64,000 nucleotides of DNA. It comes from Elmis aenea (lineage: Eukaryota > Arthropoda > Insecta > Coleoptera > Elmidae). The notes under the pieces were generated by a model. That model was not told the origin of the DNA. It searched no databases and saw only the letters and a list, made by a program, of their open reading frames with translations. The position numbers were made by a program, and so were the translations under genes. The DNA is taken from positions 1-64,000 of the forward strand of contig CANTFG010000309.1 of the NCBI GenBank assembly GCA_947652605.1, read 5' to 3'. Numbering within the stretch: the stretch's first letter is position 1; the number at the start of each line of letters is the position of its first letter. Shown in pieces: positions 9,434 to 24,500 of the stretch.

Positions 9434-12400
9434 GGCTTTGCACTTTTTTCGACAAAAAAATCGATTTTCTTAAAACTATAGCAAATGGCTTCAAACTTCT
9501 TATACACGTTAGTTATTAGCAAGTTAAGGATTATTAGCCCCTAAATACGATTTTTAATTTTTCGCGAAAAATGGGAAAAGTACAAAGGCTATAGTCTTTG
9601 CACTTTTTTCGACAAAAAAATCGATTTTCTTAAAACTACAGAAAATGGCTTCAAACTTCTTATACACGTTAGTTATTAGCAAGTTAAGGATTATTAGCCC
9701 CTAAATACGATTTTTAATTTTTCGCGAAAAATGGGAAAAGTACAAAGGCTATAGTCTTTGCACTTTTTTCGACAAAAAAATCGATTTTCTTAAAACTACA
9801 GCAAATGGCTTCAAACTTCTTATACACGTTAGTTATGAGCAAATTAAGGATTATTAGCCCCTAAATACGATTTTTAATTTTTTGAATAACTTTGGAAATT
9901 AAATTTCAAAATAGTTGCGACAAACGGCATTATACTAAGAAAAATAAACTCTATAACATACTAAAATTTGAACAAAATCGTAAGAGCCGTTTTCGAGAAA
10001 AAATTTCAAAATTTTTAATTTTTTGAATAACTTTGTAAATTAAATTTCAAAATAGTTGAGACAAACGGCATTATACTAAGAAAAATAAACTGTATAACAT
10101 ACTAAAATTTGAACAAAATCGTAAGAGCCGTTTTCGAGATAAATTTTCAAAAGTTTTAATTTTTTGAATAACTTTGTAAATTAAATTTCAAAATAGTTGA
10201 GACAAACGGCATAATACTAAGAAAAAAAGGCTTTGCACTTTTTTCGACAAAAAAATCGATTTTCTTAAAACTATAGCAAATGGCTTCAAACTTCTTATAC
10301 ACGTTAGTTATTAGCAAGTTAAGGATTATTAGCCCCTAAATACGATTTTTAATTTTTCGCGAAAAATGGGAAAAGTACAAAGGCTATAGTCTTTGCACTT
10401 TTTTCGACAAAAAAATCGATTTTCTTAAAACTACAGCAAATGGCTTCAAACTTCTTATACACGTTAGTTATTAGCAAGTTAAGGATTATTAGCCCCTAAA
10501 TACGATTTTTAATTTTTCGCGAAAAATGGGAAAAGTACAAAGGCTATATATAGTCTTTGCACTTTTTTCGACAAAAAAATCGATTTTCTTAAAACTACAG
10601 CAAATGGCTTCAAACTTCTTATACACGTTAGTTATGAGCTAATTAAGGATTATTAGCCCCTAAATACGATTTTTAATTTTTTGAATAACTTTGGAAATTA
10701 AATTTCAAAATAGTTGCGACAAACGGCATTATACTAAGAAAAATAAACTCTATAACATACTAAAATTAAAACAAAATCGTAAAAGCCGTTTTCAAGAAAA
10801 AATTTCAAAATTTTAAATTTTCTGAATAACTTTGTAAATTAACTTTCAAAAAAGTTGAGACAAACGGCATTATACTAAGAAAAATAAACTCTATAACATT
10901 CTAAAATTTGAACAAAATCGTAAGAGCCGTTTTCGAGAAAAATTTTCAAAATTTTTAATTTTCTGAATAACTTTGTACATTAAATTTCAAAATTGTTGAG
11001 ACAAACGGCATTATACTAAGAAAAATAAACTGTATAACATACTAAAATTTGAACAAAATCGTAAGAGCCGTTTTCGAGAAAAAATTTCAAAATTTTTAAT
11101 TTTTTGAATAACTTTGTAAATTAAATTTCAAAATAGTTGAGACAAACGGCATTATACTAAGAAAAATAAACTGTATAACATACTAAAATTTGAACAAAAT
11201 CGTAAGAGCCGTTTTCGAGATAAATTTTCAAAATTTTTAATTTTTTGAATAACTTTGTAAATTAAATTTCAAAATAGTTAAGACAAACGGCATAATACTA
11301 AGAAAAATAAACTGTATAACATACTTATATTTGAACAAAATCGTAAGAGCCGTTTTCGAGATAAATTTTCAAAATTTTTAATTTTTTGAATAACTTTGTA
11401 AATTAAATTTCAAAATAGTTGAGACAAACGGCATTATACTAAGAAAAATAAACTGTATAACATACTTATATTTGAACAAAATCGTAAGAGCCGTTTTCGA
11501 GAAAAAATTTCAAAATTTTTAATTTTTTGAATAACTTTGTAAATTAAATTTCAAAATAGTTGAGACAAACGGCATTATACTAAGAAAAATAAACTGTATA
11601 ACATACTAAAATTTGAACAAAATCGTAAGAGCCGTTTTCGAGATAAATTTTCAAAATTTTTAATTTTTTGAATAACTTTGTAAATTAAATTTCAAAATAG
11701 TTAAGACAAACGGCATAATACTAAGAAAAAAAGGCTTTGCACTTTTTTCGACAAAAAAATCGATTTTCTTAAAACTATAGCAAATGGCTTCAAACTTCTT
11801 ATACACGTTAGTTATTAGCAAGTTAAGGATTATTAGCCCCTAAATACGATTTTTAATTTTTCGCGAAAAATGGGAAAAGTACAAAGGCTATAGTCTTTGC
11901 ACTTTTTTCGACAAAAAAATCGATTTTCTTAAAACTACAGAAAATGGCTTCAAACTTCTTATACACGTTAGTTATTAGCAAGTTAAGGATTATTAGCCCC
12001 TAAATACGATTTTTAATTTTTCGCGAAAAATGGGAAAAGTACAAAGGCTATAGTCTTTGCATTTTTTCGACAAAAAAATCGATTTTCTTAAAACTACAGC
12101 AAATGGCTTCAAACTTCTTATACACGTTAGTTATGAGCAAATTAAGGATTATTAGCCCCTAAATACGATTTTTAATTTTTTGAATAACTTTGGAAATTAA
12201 ATTTCAAAATAGTTGCGACAAACGGCATTATACTAAGAAAAATAAACTCTATAACATACTAAAATTTGAACAAAATCGTAAGAGCCGTTTTCGAGAAAAA
12301 ATTTCAAAATTTTTAATTTTTTGAATAACTTTGTAAATTAAATTTCAAAATAGTTGAGACAAACGGCATTATACTAAGAAAAATAAACTGTATAACATAC

Positions 12401-13325
12401 TAAAATTTGAACAAAATCGTAAGAGCCGTTTTCGAGATAAATTTTCAAAAGTTTTAATTTTTTGAATAACTTTGTAAATTAAATTTCAAAATAGTTGAGA
12501 CAAACGGCATAATACTAAGAAAAAAAGGCTTTGCACTTTTTTCGACAAAAAAATCGATTTTCTTAAAACTATAGCAAATGGCTTCAAACTTCTTATACAC
12601 GTTAGTTATTAGCAAGTTAAGGATTATTAGCCCCTAAATACGATTTTTAATTTTTCGCGAAAAATGGGAAAAGTACAAAGGCTATAGTCTTTGCACTTTT
12701 TTCGACAAAAAAATCGATTTTCTTAAAACTACAGCAAATGGCTTCAAACTTCTTATACACGTTAGTTATTAGCAAGTTAAGGATTATTAGCCCCTAAATA
12801 CGATTTTTAATTTTTCGCGAAAAATGGGAAAAGTACAAAGGCTATATATAGTCTTTGCACTTTTTTCGACAAAAAAATCGATTTTCTTAAAACTACAGCA
12901 AATGGCTTCAAACTTCTTATACACGTTAGTTATGAGCTAATTAAGGATTATTAGCCCCTAAATACGATTTTTAATTTTTTGAATAACTTTGGAAATTAAA
13001 TTTCAAAATAGTTGCGACAAACGGCATTATACTAAGAAAAATAAACTCTATAACATACTAAAATTTGAACAAAATCGTAAGAGCCGTTTTCGAGAAAAAA
13101 TTTCAAAATTTTTAATTTTTTGAATAACTTTGTAAATTAAATTTCAAAATAGTTGAGACAAACGGCATTATACTAAGAAAAATAAACTGTATAACATACT
13201 AAAATTTGAACAAAATCGTAAGAGCCGTTTTCGAGATAAATTTTCAAAAGTTTTAATTTTTTGAATAACTTTGTAAATTAAATTTCAAAATAGTTGAGAC
13301 AAACGGCATAATACTAAGAAAAAAA
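9434..13325 (+). repeat. Left higher-order unit, version 2
   Basis: B runs: 9434-9882, 10229-10681, 11733-12180 and 12527-12979, three units each. A runs are 346, 1051, 346 and 346 bp. It matches version 1 at 4461-4462 bp until about 11.7 kb, then at 4320 and 4315 bp, because version 2 has one A monomer (141 bp) less in the long A run. The last B unit of 11733-12180 has a private one-base deletion (GCATTTTTTCGAC near 12060). Confidence 0.8.
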
Positions 13326-15725
13326 GGCTTTGCACTTTTTTCGACAAAAAAATCGATTTTCTTAAAACTATAGCAAATGGCTTCAAACTTCTTATACACG
13401 TTAGTTATTAGCAAGTTAAGGATTATTAGCCCCTAAATACGATTTTTAATTTTTCGCGAAAAATGGGAAAAGTACAAAGGCTATAGTCTTTGCACTTTTT
13501 TCGACAAAAAAATCGATTTTCTTAAAACTACAGCAAATGGCTTCAAACTTCTTATACACGTTAGTTATTAGCAAGTTAAGGATTATTAGCCCCTAAATAC
13601 GATTTTTAATTTTTCGCGAAAAATGGGAAAAGTACAAAGGCTATATATAGTCTTTGCACTTTTTTCGACAAAAAAATCGATTTTCTTAAAACTACAGCAA
13701 ATGGCTTCAAACTTCTTATACACGTTAGTTATGAGCTAATTAAGGATTATTAGCCCCTAAATACGATTTTTAATTTTTTGAATAACTTTGGAAATTAAAT
13801 TTCAAAATAGTTGCGACAAACGGCATTATACTAAGAAAAATAAACTCTATAACATACTAAAATTAAAACAAAATCGTAAAAGCCGTTTTCAAGAAAAAAT
13901 TTCAAAATTTTAAATTTTCTGAATAACTTTGTAAATTAACTTTCAAAAAAGTTGAGACAAACGGCATTATACTAAGAAAAATAAACTCTATAACATTCTA
14001 AAATTTGAACAAAATCGTAAGAGCCGTTTTCGAGAAAAATTTTCAAAATTTTTAATTTTCTGAATAACTTTGTACATTAAATTTCAAAATTGTTGAGACA
14101 AACGGCATTATACTAAGAAAAATAAACTGTAAAACATACTAAAATTTGAACAAAATCGTAAGAGCCGTTTTCGAGAAAAAATTTCAAAATTTTTAATTTT
14201 TTGAATAACTTTGTAAATTAAATTTCAAAATAGTTGAGACAAACGGCATTATACTAAGAAAAATAAACTGTATAACATACTAAAATTTGAACAAAATCGT
14301 AAGAGCCGTTTTCGAGATAAATTTTCAAAATTTTTAATTTTTTGAATAACTTTGTAAATTAAATTTCAAAATAGTTGAGACAAACGGCATAATACTAAGA
14401 AAAAAAGGCTGCACTTTTTTCGACAAAAAAATCGATTTTCTTAAAACTATAGCAAATGGCTTCAAACTTCTTATACACGTTAGTTATTAGCAAGTTAAGG
14501 ATTATTAGCTCCTAAATACGATTTTTAATTTTTTGAATAACTTTGGAAATTAAATTTCAAAATAGTTGAGACAAACGGCATTATACTAAGAAAAATAAAC
14601 TCTATAACATACTAAAATTTGAACAAAATCGTATTAGCCGTTTTCGAGGAAAATTTTCAAAATTTTTAATTTTTTGAATAACTTTGGAAATTAAATTTCA
14701 AAATAGTTGAGACAAACGGCATTATACTAAGAAAAATAAACTCTATAACATACTAAAATTTGAACAAAATCGTATGAGCCGTTTTCGAGGAAAATTTTCA
14801 AAATTTTGAATTTTATGAATAACTTTGTAAATTAAATTTCAAAATTGTTGAGACAAACGGCATTATACTAAGAAAAATAAACTGTATAACATACTAAAAT
14901 TTGAACAAAATCGTAATAGCCGTTTTCGAGAAAAAATTTCAAAATTTTTAATTTTTTGAATAACTTTGTAAATTAAATTTCAAAATAGTGGAGACAAACG
15001 GCATTATACTAAGAAAAATAAACTGTATAACATACTAAAATTTGAACAAAATCGTAAGAGCCGTTTTCGAGATAAATTTTCAAAATTTTTAATTTTTTGA
15101 ATAACTTTGTAAATTAAATTTCAAAATAGTTGAGACAAACGGCATTATACTAAGAAAAATAAACTGTATAACATACTAAAATTTGAACAAAATCGTAAGA
15201 GCCGTTTTCGAGATAAATTTTCAAAATTTTTAATTTTTTGAATAACTTTGTAAATTAAATTTCAAAATAGTGGAGACAAACGGCATTATACTAAGAAAAA
15301 TAAACTGTATAACATACTAAAATTTGAACAAAATCGTAAGAGCCGTTTTCGAGATAAATTTTCAAAATTTTTAATTTTTTGAATAACTTTGTAAATTAAA
15401 TTTCAAAATAGTTGAGACAAACGGCATTATACTAAGAAAAATAAACTGTATAACATACTTATATTTGAACAAAATCGTAAGAGCCGTTTTCGAGAAAAAA
15501 TTTCAAAATTTTTAATTTTTTGAATAACTTTGTAAATTAAATTTCAAAATAGTTGAGACAAACGGCATTATACTAAGAAAAATAAACTGTATAACATACT
15601 AAAATTTGAACAAAATCGTAAGAGCCGTTTTCGAGATAAATTTTCAAAATTTTTAATTTTTTGAATAACTTTGTAAATTAAATTTCAAAATAGTTAAGAC
15701 AAACGGCATAATACTAAGAAAAAAA
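13326..15725 (+). repeat. Left ~3 kb unit, long form
   Basis: B runs: 13326-13778 (type II, 3 units) and 14407-14533 (one unit with entry GGCTGCAC and AGCTCCTAAA). A runs are 628 and 1192 bp. It matches the two 2913-bp units that follow (B-run order II, single, then I), but the final A run is 1192 bp instead of 910, which is two extra monomers. A private change, CTGTAAAAC for CTGTATAAC, lies near 14130. Confidence 0.8.
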
Positions 15726-18638
15726 GGCTTTGCACTTTTTTCGACAAAAAAATCGATTTTCTTAAAACTATAGCAAATGGCTTCAAACTTCTTATACACG
15801 TTAGTTATTAGCAAGTTAAGGATTATTAGCCCCTAAATACGATTTTTAATTTTTCGCGAAAAATGGGAAAAGTACAAAGGCTATAGTCTTTGCACTTTTT
15901 TCGACAAAAAAATCGATTTTCTTAAAACTACAGAAAATGGCTTCAAACTTCTTATACACGTTAGTTATTAGCAAGTTAAGGATTATTAGCCCCTAAATAC
16001 GATTTTTAATTTTTCGCGAAAAATGGGAAAAGTACAAAGGCTATAGTCTTTGCACTTTTTTCGACAAAAAAATCGATTTTCTTAAAACTACAGCAAATGG
16101 CTTCAAACTTCTTATACACGTTAGTTATGAGCAAATTAAGGATTATTAGCCCCTAAATACGATTTTTAATTTTTTGAATAACTTTGGAAATTAAATTTCA
16201 AAATAGTTGCGACAAACGGCATTATACTAAGAAAAATAAACTCTATAACATACTAAAATTTGAACAAAATCGTAAGAGCCGTTTTCGAGAAAAAATTTCA
16301 AAATTTTTAATTTTTTGAATAACTTTGTAAATTAAATTTCAAAATAGTTGAGACAAACGGCATTATACTAAGAAAAATAAACTGTATAACATACTAAAAT
16401 TTGAACAAAATCGTAAGAGCCGTTTTCGAGATAAATTTTCAAAAGTTTTAATTTTTTGAATAACTTTGTAAATTAAATTTCAAAATAGTTGAGACAAACG
16501 GCATAATACTAAGAAAAAAAGGCTTTGCACTTTTTTCGACAAAAAAATCGATTTTCTTAAAACTATAGCAAATGGCTTCAAACTTCTTATACACGTTAGT
16601 TATTAGCAAGTTAAGGATTATTAGCCCCTAAATACGATTTTTAATTTTTCGCGAAAAATGGGAAAAGTACAAAGGCTATAGTCTTTGCACTTTTTTCGAC
16701 AAAAAAATCGATTTTCTTAAAACTACAGCAAATGGCTTCAAACTTCTTATACACGTTAGTTATTAGCAAGTTAAGGATTATTAGCCCCTAAATACGATTT
16801 TTAATTTTTCGCGAAAAATGGGAAAAGTACAAAGGCTATATATAGTCTTTGCACTTTTTTCGACAAAAAAATCGATTTTCTTAAAACTACAGCAAATGGC
16901 TTCAAACTTCTTATACACGTTAGTTATGAGCTAATTAAGGATTATTAGCCCCTAAATACGATTTTTAATTTTTTGAATAACTTTGGAAATTAAATTTCAA
17001 AATAGTTGCGACAAACGGCATTATACTAAGAAAAATAAACTCTATAACATACTAAAATTAAAACAAAATCGTAAAAGCCGTTTTCAAGAAAAAATTTCAA
17101 AATTTTAAATTTTCTGAATAACTTTGTAAATTAACTTTCAAAAAAGTTGAGACAAACGGCATTATACTAAGAAAAATAAACTCTATAACATTCTAAAATT
17201 TGAACAAAATCGTAAGAGCTGTTTTCGAGAAAAATTTTCAAAATTTTTAATTTTCTGAATAACTTTGTACATTAAATTTCAAAATTGTTGAGACAAACGG
17301 CATTATACTAAGAAAAATAAACTGTATAACATACTAAAATTTGAACAAAATCGTAAGAGCCGTTTTCGAGAAAAAATTTCAAAATTTTTAATTTTTTGAA
17401 TAACTTTGTAAATTAAATTTCAAAATAGTTGAGACAAACGGCATTATACTAAGAAAAATAAACTGTATAACATACTAAAATTTGAACAAAATTGTAAGAG
17501 CCGTTTTCGAGATAAATTTTCAAAATTTTTAATTTTTTGAATAACTTTGTAAATTAAATTTCAAAATAGTTGAGACAAACGGCATAATACTAAGAAAAAA
17601 AGGCTGCACTTTTTTCGACAAAAAAATCGATTTTCTTAAAACTATAGCAAATGGCTTCAAACTTCTTATACACGTTAGTTATTAGCAAGTTAAGGATTAT
17701 TAGCTCCTAAATACGATTTTTAATTTTTTGAATAACTTTGGAAATTAAATTTCAAAATAGTTGAGACAAACGGCATTATACTAAGAAAAATAAACTCTAT
17801 AACATACTAAAATTTGAACAAAATCGTATTAGCCGTTTTCGAGGAAAATTTTCAAAATTTTTAATTTTTTGAATAACTTTGGAAATTAAATTTCAAAATA
17901 GTTGAGACAAACGGCATTATACTAAGAAAAATAAACTCTATAACATACTAAAATTTGAACAAAATCGTATGAGCCGTTTTCGAGGAAAATTTTCAAAATT
18001 TTGAATTTTATGAATAACTTTGTAAATTAAATTTCAAAATTGTTGAGACAAACGGCATTATACTAAGAAAAATAAACTGTATAACATACTAAAATTTGAA
18101 CAAAATCGTAATAGCCGTTTTCGAGAAAAAATTTCAAAATTTTTAATTTTTTGAATAACTTTGTAAATTAAATTTCAAAATAGTGGAGACAAACGGCATT
18201 ATACTAAGAAAAATAAACTGTATAACATACTAAAATTTGAACAAAATCGTAAGAGCCGTTTTCGAGATAAATTTTCAAAATTTTTAATTTTTTGAATAAC
18301 TTTGTAAATTAAATTTCAAAATAGTTGAGACAAACGGCATTATACTAAGAAAAATAAACTGTATAACATACTAAAATTTGAACAAAATCGTAAGAGCCGT
18401 TTTCGAGAAAAAATTTCAAAATTTTTAATTTTTTGAATAACTTTGTAAATTAAATTTCAAAATAGTGGAGACAAACGGCATTATACTAAGAAAACTAAAC
18501 TGTATAACATACTAAAATTTGAACAAAATCGTAAGAGCCGTTTTCGAGATAAATTTTCAAAATTTTTAATTTTTTGAATAACTTTGTAAATTAAATTTCA
18601 AAATAGTTAAGACAAACGGCATAATACTAAGAAAAAAA
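15726..18638 (+). repeat. 2913-bp higher-order repeat, copy 1
   Basis: B runs: 15726-16174 (3, type I), 16521-16973 (3, type II) and 17602-17728 (1). A runs are 346, 628 and 910 bp. All three B-run starts recur 2913 bp later (18639, 19434, 20515), as do the CAGAAAATGG marker (15931 to 18844) and the AAAATTAAAAC marker (17054 to 19967). Confidence 0.88.
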
Positions 18639-21551
18639 GGCTTTGCACTTTTTTCGACAAAAAAATCGATTTTCTTAAAACTATAGCAAATGGCTTCAAA
18701 CTTCTTATACACGTTAGTTATTAGCAAGTTAAGGATTATTAGCCCCTAAATACGATTTTTAATTTTTCGCGAAAAATGGGAAAAGTACAAAGGCTATAGT
18801 CTTTGCACTTTTTTCGACAAAAAAATCGATTTTTTTAAAACTACAGAAAATGGCTTCAAACTTTTTATACACGTTAGTTATTAGCAAGTTAAGGATTATT
18901 AGCCCCTAAATACGATTTTTAATTTTTCGCGAAAAATGGGAAAAGTACAAAGGCTATAGTCTTTGCACTTTTTTCGACAAAAAAATCGATTTTCTTAAAA
19001 CTACAGCAAATGGCTTCAAACTTCTTATACACGTTAGTTATGAGCAAATTAAGGATTATTAGCCCCTAAATACGATTTTTAATTTTTTGAATAACTTTGG
19101 AAATTAAATTTCAAAATAGTTGCGACAAACGGCATTATACTAAGAAAAATAAACTCTATAACATACTAAAATTTGAACAAAATCGTAAGAGCCGTTTTCG
19201 AGAAAAAATTTCAAAATTTTTAATTTTTTGAATAACTTTGTAAATTAAATTTCAAAATAGTTGAGACAAACGGCATTATACTAAGAAAAATAAACTGTAT
19301 AACATACTAAAATTTGAACAAAATCGTAAGAGCCGTTTTCGAGATAAATTTTCAAAAGTTTTAATTTTTTGAATAACTTTGTAAATTAAATTTCAAAATA
19401 GTTGAGACAAACGGCATAATACTAAGAAAAAAAGGCTTTGCACTTTTTTCGACAAAAAAATCGATTTTCTTAAAACTATAGCAAATGGCTTCAAACTTCT
19501 TATACACGTTAGTTATTAGCAAGTTAAGGATTATTAGCCCCTAAATACGATTTTTAATTTTTCGCGAAAAATGGGAAAAGTACAAAGGCTATAGTCTTTG
19601 CACTTTTTTCGACAAAAAAATCGATTTTCTTAAAACTACAGCAAATGGCTTCAAACTTCTTATACACGTTAGTTATTAGCAAGTTAAGGATTATTAGCCC
19701 CTAAATACGATTTTTAATTTTTCGCGAAAAATGGGAAAAGTACAAAGGCTATATATAGTCTTTGCACTTTTTTCGACAAAAAAATCGATTTTCTTAAAAC
19801 TACAGCAAATGGCTTCAAACTTCTTATACACGTTAGTTATGAGCTAATTAAGGATTATTAGCCCCTAAATACGATTTTTAATTTTTTGAATAACTTTGGA
19901 AATTAAATTTCAAAATAGTTGCGACAAACGGCATTATACTAAGAAAAATAAACTCTATAACATACTAAAATTAAAACAAAATCGTAAAAGCCGTTTTCAA
20001 GAAAAAATTTCAAAATTTTAAATTTTCTGAATAACTTTGTAAATTAACTTTCAAAAAAGTTGAGACAAACGGCATTATACTAAGAAAAATAAACTCTATA
20101 ACATTCTAAAAATTGAACAAAATCGTAAGAGCCGTTTTCGAGAAAAATTTTCAAAATTTTTAATTTTCTGAATAACTTTGTAAATTAAATTTCAAAATTG
20201 TTGAGACAAACGGCATTATACTAAGAAAAATAAACTGTATAACATACTAAAATTTGAACAAAATCGTAAGAGCCGTTTTCGAGAAAAAATTTCAAAATTT
20301 TTAATTTTTTGAATAACTTTGTAAATTAAATTTCAAAATAGTTGAGACAAACGGCATTATACTAAGAAAAATAAACTGTATAACATACTAAAATTTGAAC
20401 AAAATCGTAAGAGCCGTTTTCGAGATAAATTTTCAAAATTTTTAATTTTTTGAATAACTTTGTAAATTAAATTTCAAAATAGTTGAGACAAACGGCATAA
20501 TACTAAGAAAAAAAGGCTGCACTTTTTTCGACAAAAAAATCGATTTTCTTAAAACTATAGCAAATGGCTTCAAACTTCTTATACACGTTAGTTATTAGCA
20601 AGTTAAGGATTATTAGCTCCTAAATACGATTTTTAATTTTTTGAATAACTTTGGAAATTAAATTTCAAAATAGTTGAGACAAACGGCATTATACTAAGAA
20701 AAATAAACTCTATAACATACTAAAATTTGAACAAAATCGTATTAGCCGTTTTCGAGGAAAATTTTCAAAATTTTTAATTTTTTGAATAACTTTGGAAATT
20801 AAATTTCAAAATAGTTGAGACAAACGGCATTATACTAAGAAAAATAAACTCTATAACATACTAAAATTTGAACAAAATCGTATGAGCCGTTTTCGAGGAA
20901 AATTTTCAAAATTTTTAATTTTATGAATAACTTTGTAAATTAAATTTCAAAATTGTTGAGACAAACGGCATTATACTAAGAAAAATAAACTGTATAACAT
21001 ACTAAAATTTGAACAAAATCGTAATAGCCGTTTTCGAGAAAAAATTTCAAAATTTTTAATTTTTTGAATAACTTTGTAAATTAAATTTCAAAATAGTGGA
21101 GACAAACGGCATTATACTAAGAAAAATAAACTGTATAACATACTAAAATTTGAACAAAATCGTAAGAGCCGTTTTCGAGATAAATTTTCAAAATTTTTAA
21201 TTTTTTGAATAACTTTGTAAATTAAATTTCAAAATAGTTGAGACAAACGGCATTATACTAAGAAAAATAAACTGTATAACATACTAAAATTTGAACAAAA
21301 TCGTAAGAGCCGTTTTCGAGAAAAAATTTCAAAATTTTTAATTTTTTGAATAACTTTGTAAATTAAATTTCAAAATAGTTGAGACAAACGGCATTATACT
21401 AAGAAAAATAAACTGTATAACATACTAAAATTTGAACAAAATCGTAAGAGCCGTTTTCGAGATAAATTTTCAAAATTTTTAATTTTTTGAATAACTTTGT
21501 AAATTATATTTCAAAATAGTTGAGACAAACGGCATAATACTAAGAAAAAAA
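18639..21551 (+). repeat. 2913-bp higher-order repeat, copy 2
   Basis: B runs: 18639-19087 (3), 19434-19886 (3) and 20515-20641 (1). A few private changes separate it from copy 1: TTTTTTAAAACTAC and ACTTTTTATAC in the middle B unit near 18833-18865, TCTAAAAATTGAAC near 20105, and GTAAATT where copy 1 has GTACATT near 20180. Its right part, from about 19967, is the start of the ~21.7 kb super-block that is repeated from about 41696. Confidence 0.88.
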
Positions 21552-24500
21552 GGCTTTGCACTTTTTTCGACAAAAAAATCGATTTTCTTAAAACTATAGC
21601 AAATGGCTTCAAACTTCTTATACACGTTAGTTATTAGCAAGTTAAGGATTATTAGCCCCTAAATACGATTTTTAATTTTTCGCGAAAAATGGGAAAAGTA
21701 CAGAGGCTATAGTCTTTGCACTTTTTTCGACAAAAAAATCGATTTTCTTAAAACTACAGCAAATGGCTTCAAACTTCTTATACACGTTAGTTATTAGCAA
21801 GTTAAGGATTATTAGCCCCTAAATACGATTTTTAATTTTTCGCGAAAAATGGGAAAAGTACAAAGGCTATAGTCTGCACTTTTTTCGACAAAAAAATCGA
21901 TTTTCTTAAAACTACAGCAAATGGCTTCAAACTTCTTATACACGTTAGTTATGAGCAAATTAAGGATTATTAGCCCCTAAATACGAATTTTAATTTTTTG
22001 AATAACTTTGGAAATTAAATTTTAAAATAGTTGCGACAAACGGCATTATACTAAGAAAAATAAACTCTATAACATACTAAAATTTGAACAAAATCGTAAA
22101 AGCCGTTTTCGAGAAAAAATTTCAAAATTTTTAATTTTTTGAATAACTTTGTAAATTAAATTTCAAAATAGTTGAGACAAACGGCATTATACTAAGAAAA
22201 ATAAACTCTATAACATACTAAAATTTGAACAAAATCGTAAGAGCCGTTTTCGAGAAAAAATTTCAAAATTTTTAATTTTTTGAATAACTTTGTAAATTAA
22301 ATTTCAAAATAGTTGAGACAAACGGCATTATACTAAGAAAAATAAACTGTATAACATACTAAAATTTGAACAAAATCGTAATAGCCGTTTTCGAGAAAAA
22401 ATTTCAAAATTTTTAATTTTTTGAATAACTTTGTAAATTAAATTTCAAAATAGTGGAGACAAACGGCATTATACTAAGAAAAATAAACTGTATAACATAC
22501 TAAAATTTGAACAAAATCGTAATAGCCGTTTTCGAGAAAAAATTTCAAAATTTTTAATTTTTTGAATAACTTTGTAAATTAAATTTCAAAATAGTGGAGA
22601 CAAACGGCATTATACTAAGAAAAATAAACTGTATAACATACTAAAATTTGAACAAAATCGTAAGAGCCGTTTTCGAGATAAATTTTCAAAATTTTTAATT
22701 TTTTGAATAACTTTGTAAATTAAATTTCAAAATAGTTGAGACAAACGGCATTATACTAAGAAAAATAAACTGTATAACATACTAAAATTTGAACAAAATC
22801 GTAAGAGCCGTTTTCGAGAAAAAATTTCAAAATTTTTAATTTTTTGAATAACTTTGTAAATTAAATTTCAAAATAGTTGAGACAAACGGCATTATACTAA
22901 GAAAAATAAACTGTATAACATACTAAAATTTGAACAAAATCGTAAGAGCCGTTTTCGAGATAAATTTTCAAAATTTTTAATTTTTTGAATAACTTTGTAA
23001 ATTAAATTTCAAAATAGTTGAGACAAACGGCATAATACTAAGAAAAAAAGGCTTTGCACTTTTTTCGACAAAAAAATCGATTTTCTTAAAACTATAGCAA
23101 ATGGCTTCAAACTTCTTATACACGTTAGTTATTAGCAAGTTAAGGATTATTAGCCCCTAAATACGATTTTTAATTTTTCGCGAAAAATGGGAAAAGTACA
23201 GAGGCTATAGTCTTTGCACTTTTTTCGACAAAAAAATCGATTTTCTTAAAACTACAGCAAATGGCTTCAAACTTCTTATACACGTTAGTTATTAGCAAGT
23301 TAAGGATTATTAGCCCCTAAATACGATTTTTAATTTTTCGCGAAAAATGGGAAAAGTACAAAGGCTATAGTCTGCACTTTTTTCGACAAAAAAATCGATT
23401 TTCTTAAAACTACAGCAAATGGCTTCAAACTTCTTATACACGTTAGTTATGAGCAAATTAAGGATTATTAGCCCCTAAATACGATTTTTAATTTTTTGAA
23501 TAACTTTGGAAATTAAATTTTAAAATAGTTGCGACAAACGGCATTATACTAAGAAAAATAAACTCTATAACATACTAAAATTTGAACAAAATCGTAAAAG
23601 CCGTTTTCGAGAAAAAATTTCAAAATTTTTAATTTTTTGAATAACTTTGTAAATTAAATTTCAAAATAGTTGAGACAAACGGCATTATACTAAGAAAAAT
23701 AAACTGTATAACATACTAAAATTTGAACAAAATCGTAAGAGCCGTTTTCGAGAAAAAATTTCAAAATTTTTAATTTTTTGAATAACTTTGTAAATTAAAT
23801 TTCAAAATAGTTGAGACAAACGGCATTATACTAAGAAAAATAAACTGTATAACATACTAAAATTTGAACAAAATCGTAAGAGCCGTTTTCGAGATAAATT
23901 TTCAAAATTTTTAATTTTTTGAATAACTTTGTAAATTAAATTTCAAAATAGTTGAGACAAACGGCATAATACTAAGAAAAAAAGGCTTTGCACTTTTTTC
24001 GACAAAAAAATCGATTTTCTTAAAACTATAGCAAATGGCTTCAAACTTCTTATACACGTTAGTTATTAGCAAGTTAAGGATTATTAGCCCCTAAATACGA
24101 TTTTTAATTTTTCGCGAAAAATGGGAAAAGTACAAAGGCTATAGTCTTTGCACTTTTTTCGACAAAAAAATCGATTTTCTTAAAACTACAGCAAATGGCT
24201 TCAAACTTCTTATACACGTTAGTTATTAGCAAGTTAAGGATTATTAGCCCCTAAATACGATTTTTAATTTTTCGCGAAAAATGGGAAAAGTACAAAGGCT
24301 ATATATAGTCTTTGCACTTTTTTCGACAAAAAAATCGATTTTCTTAAAACTACAGCAAATGGCTATAAACTTCTTATACACGTTAGTTATGAGCAAATTA
24401 AGGATTATTAGCCCCTAAATACGATTTTTAATTTTTTGAATAACTTTGGAAATTAAATTTCAAAATAGTTGAGACAAACGGCATTATACTAAGAAAAATA

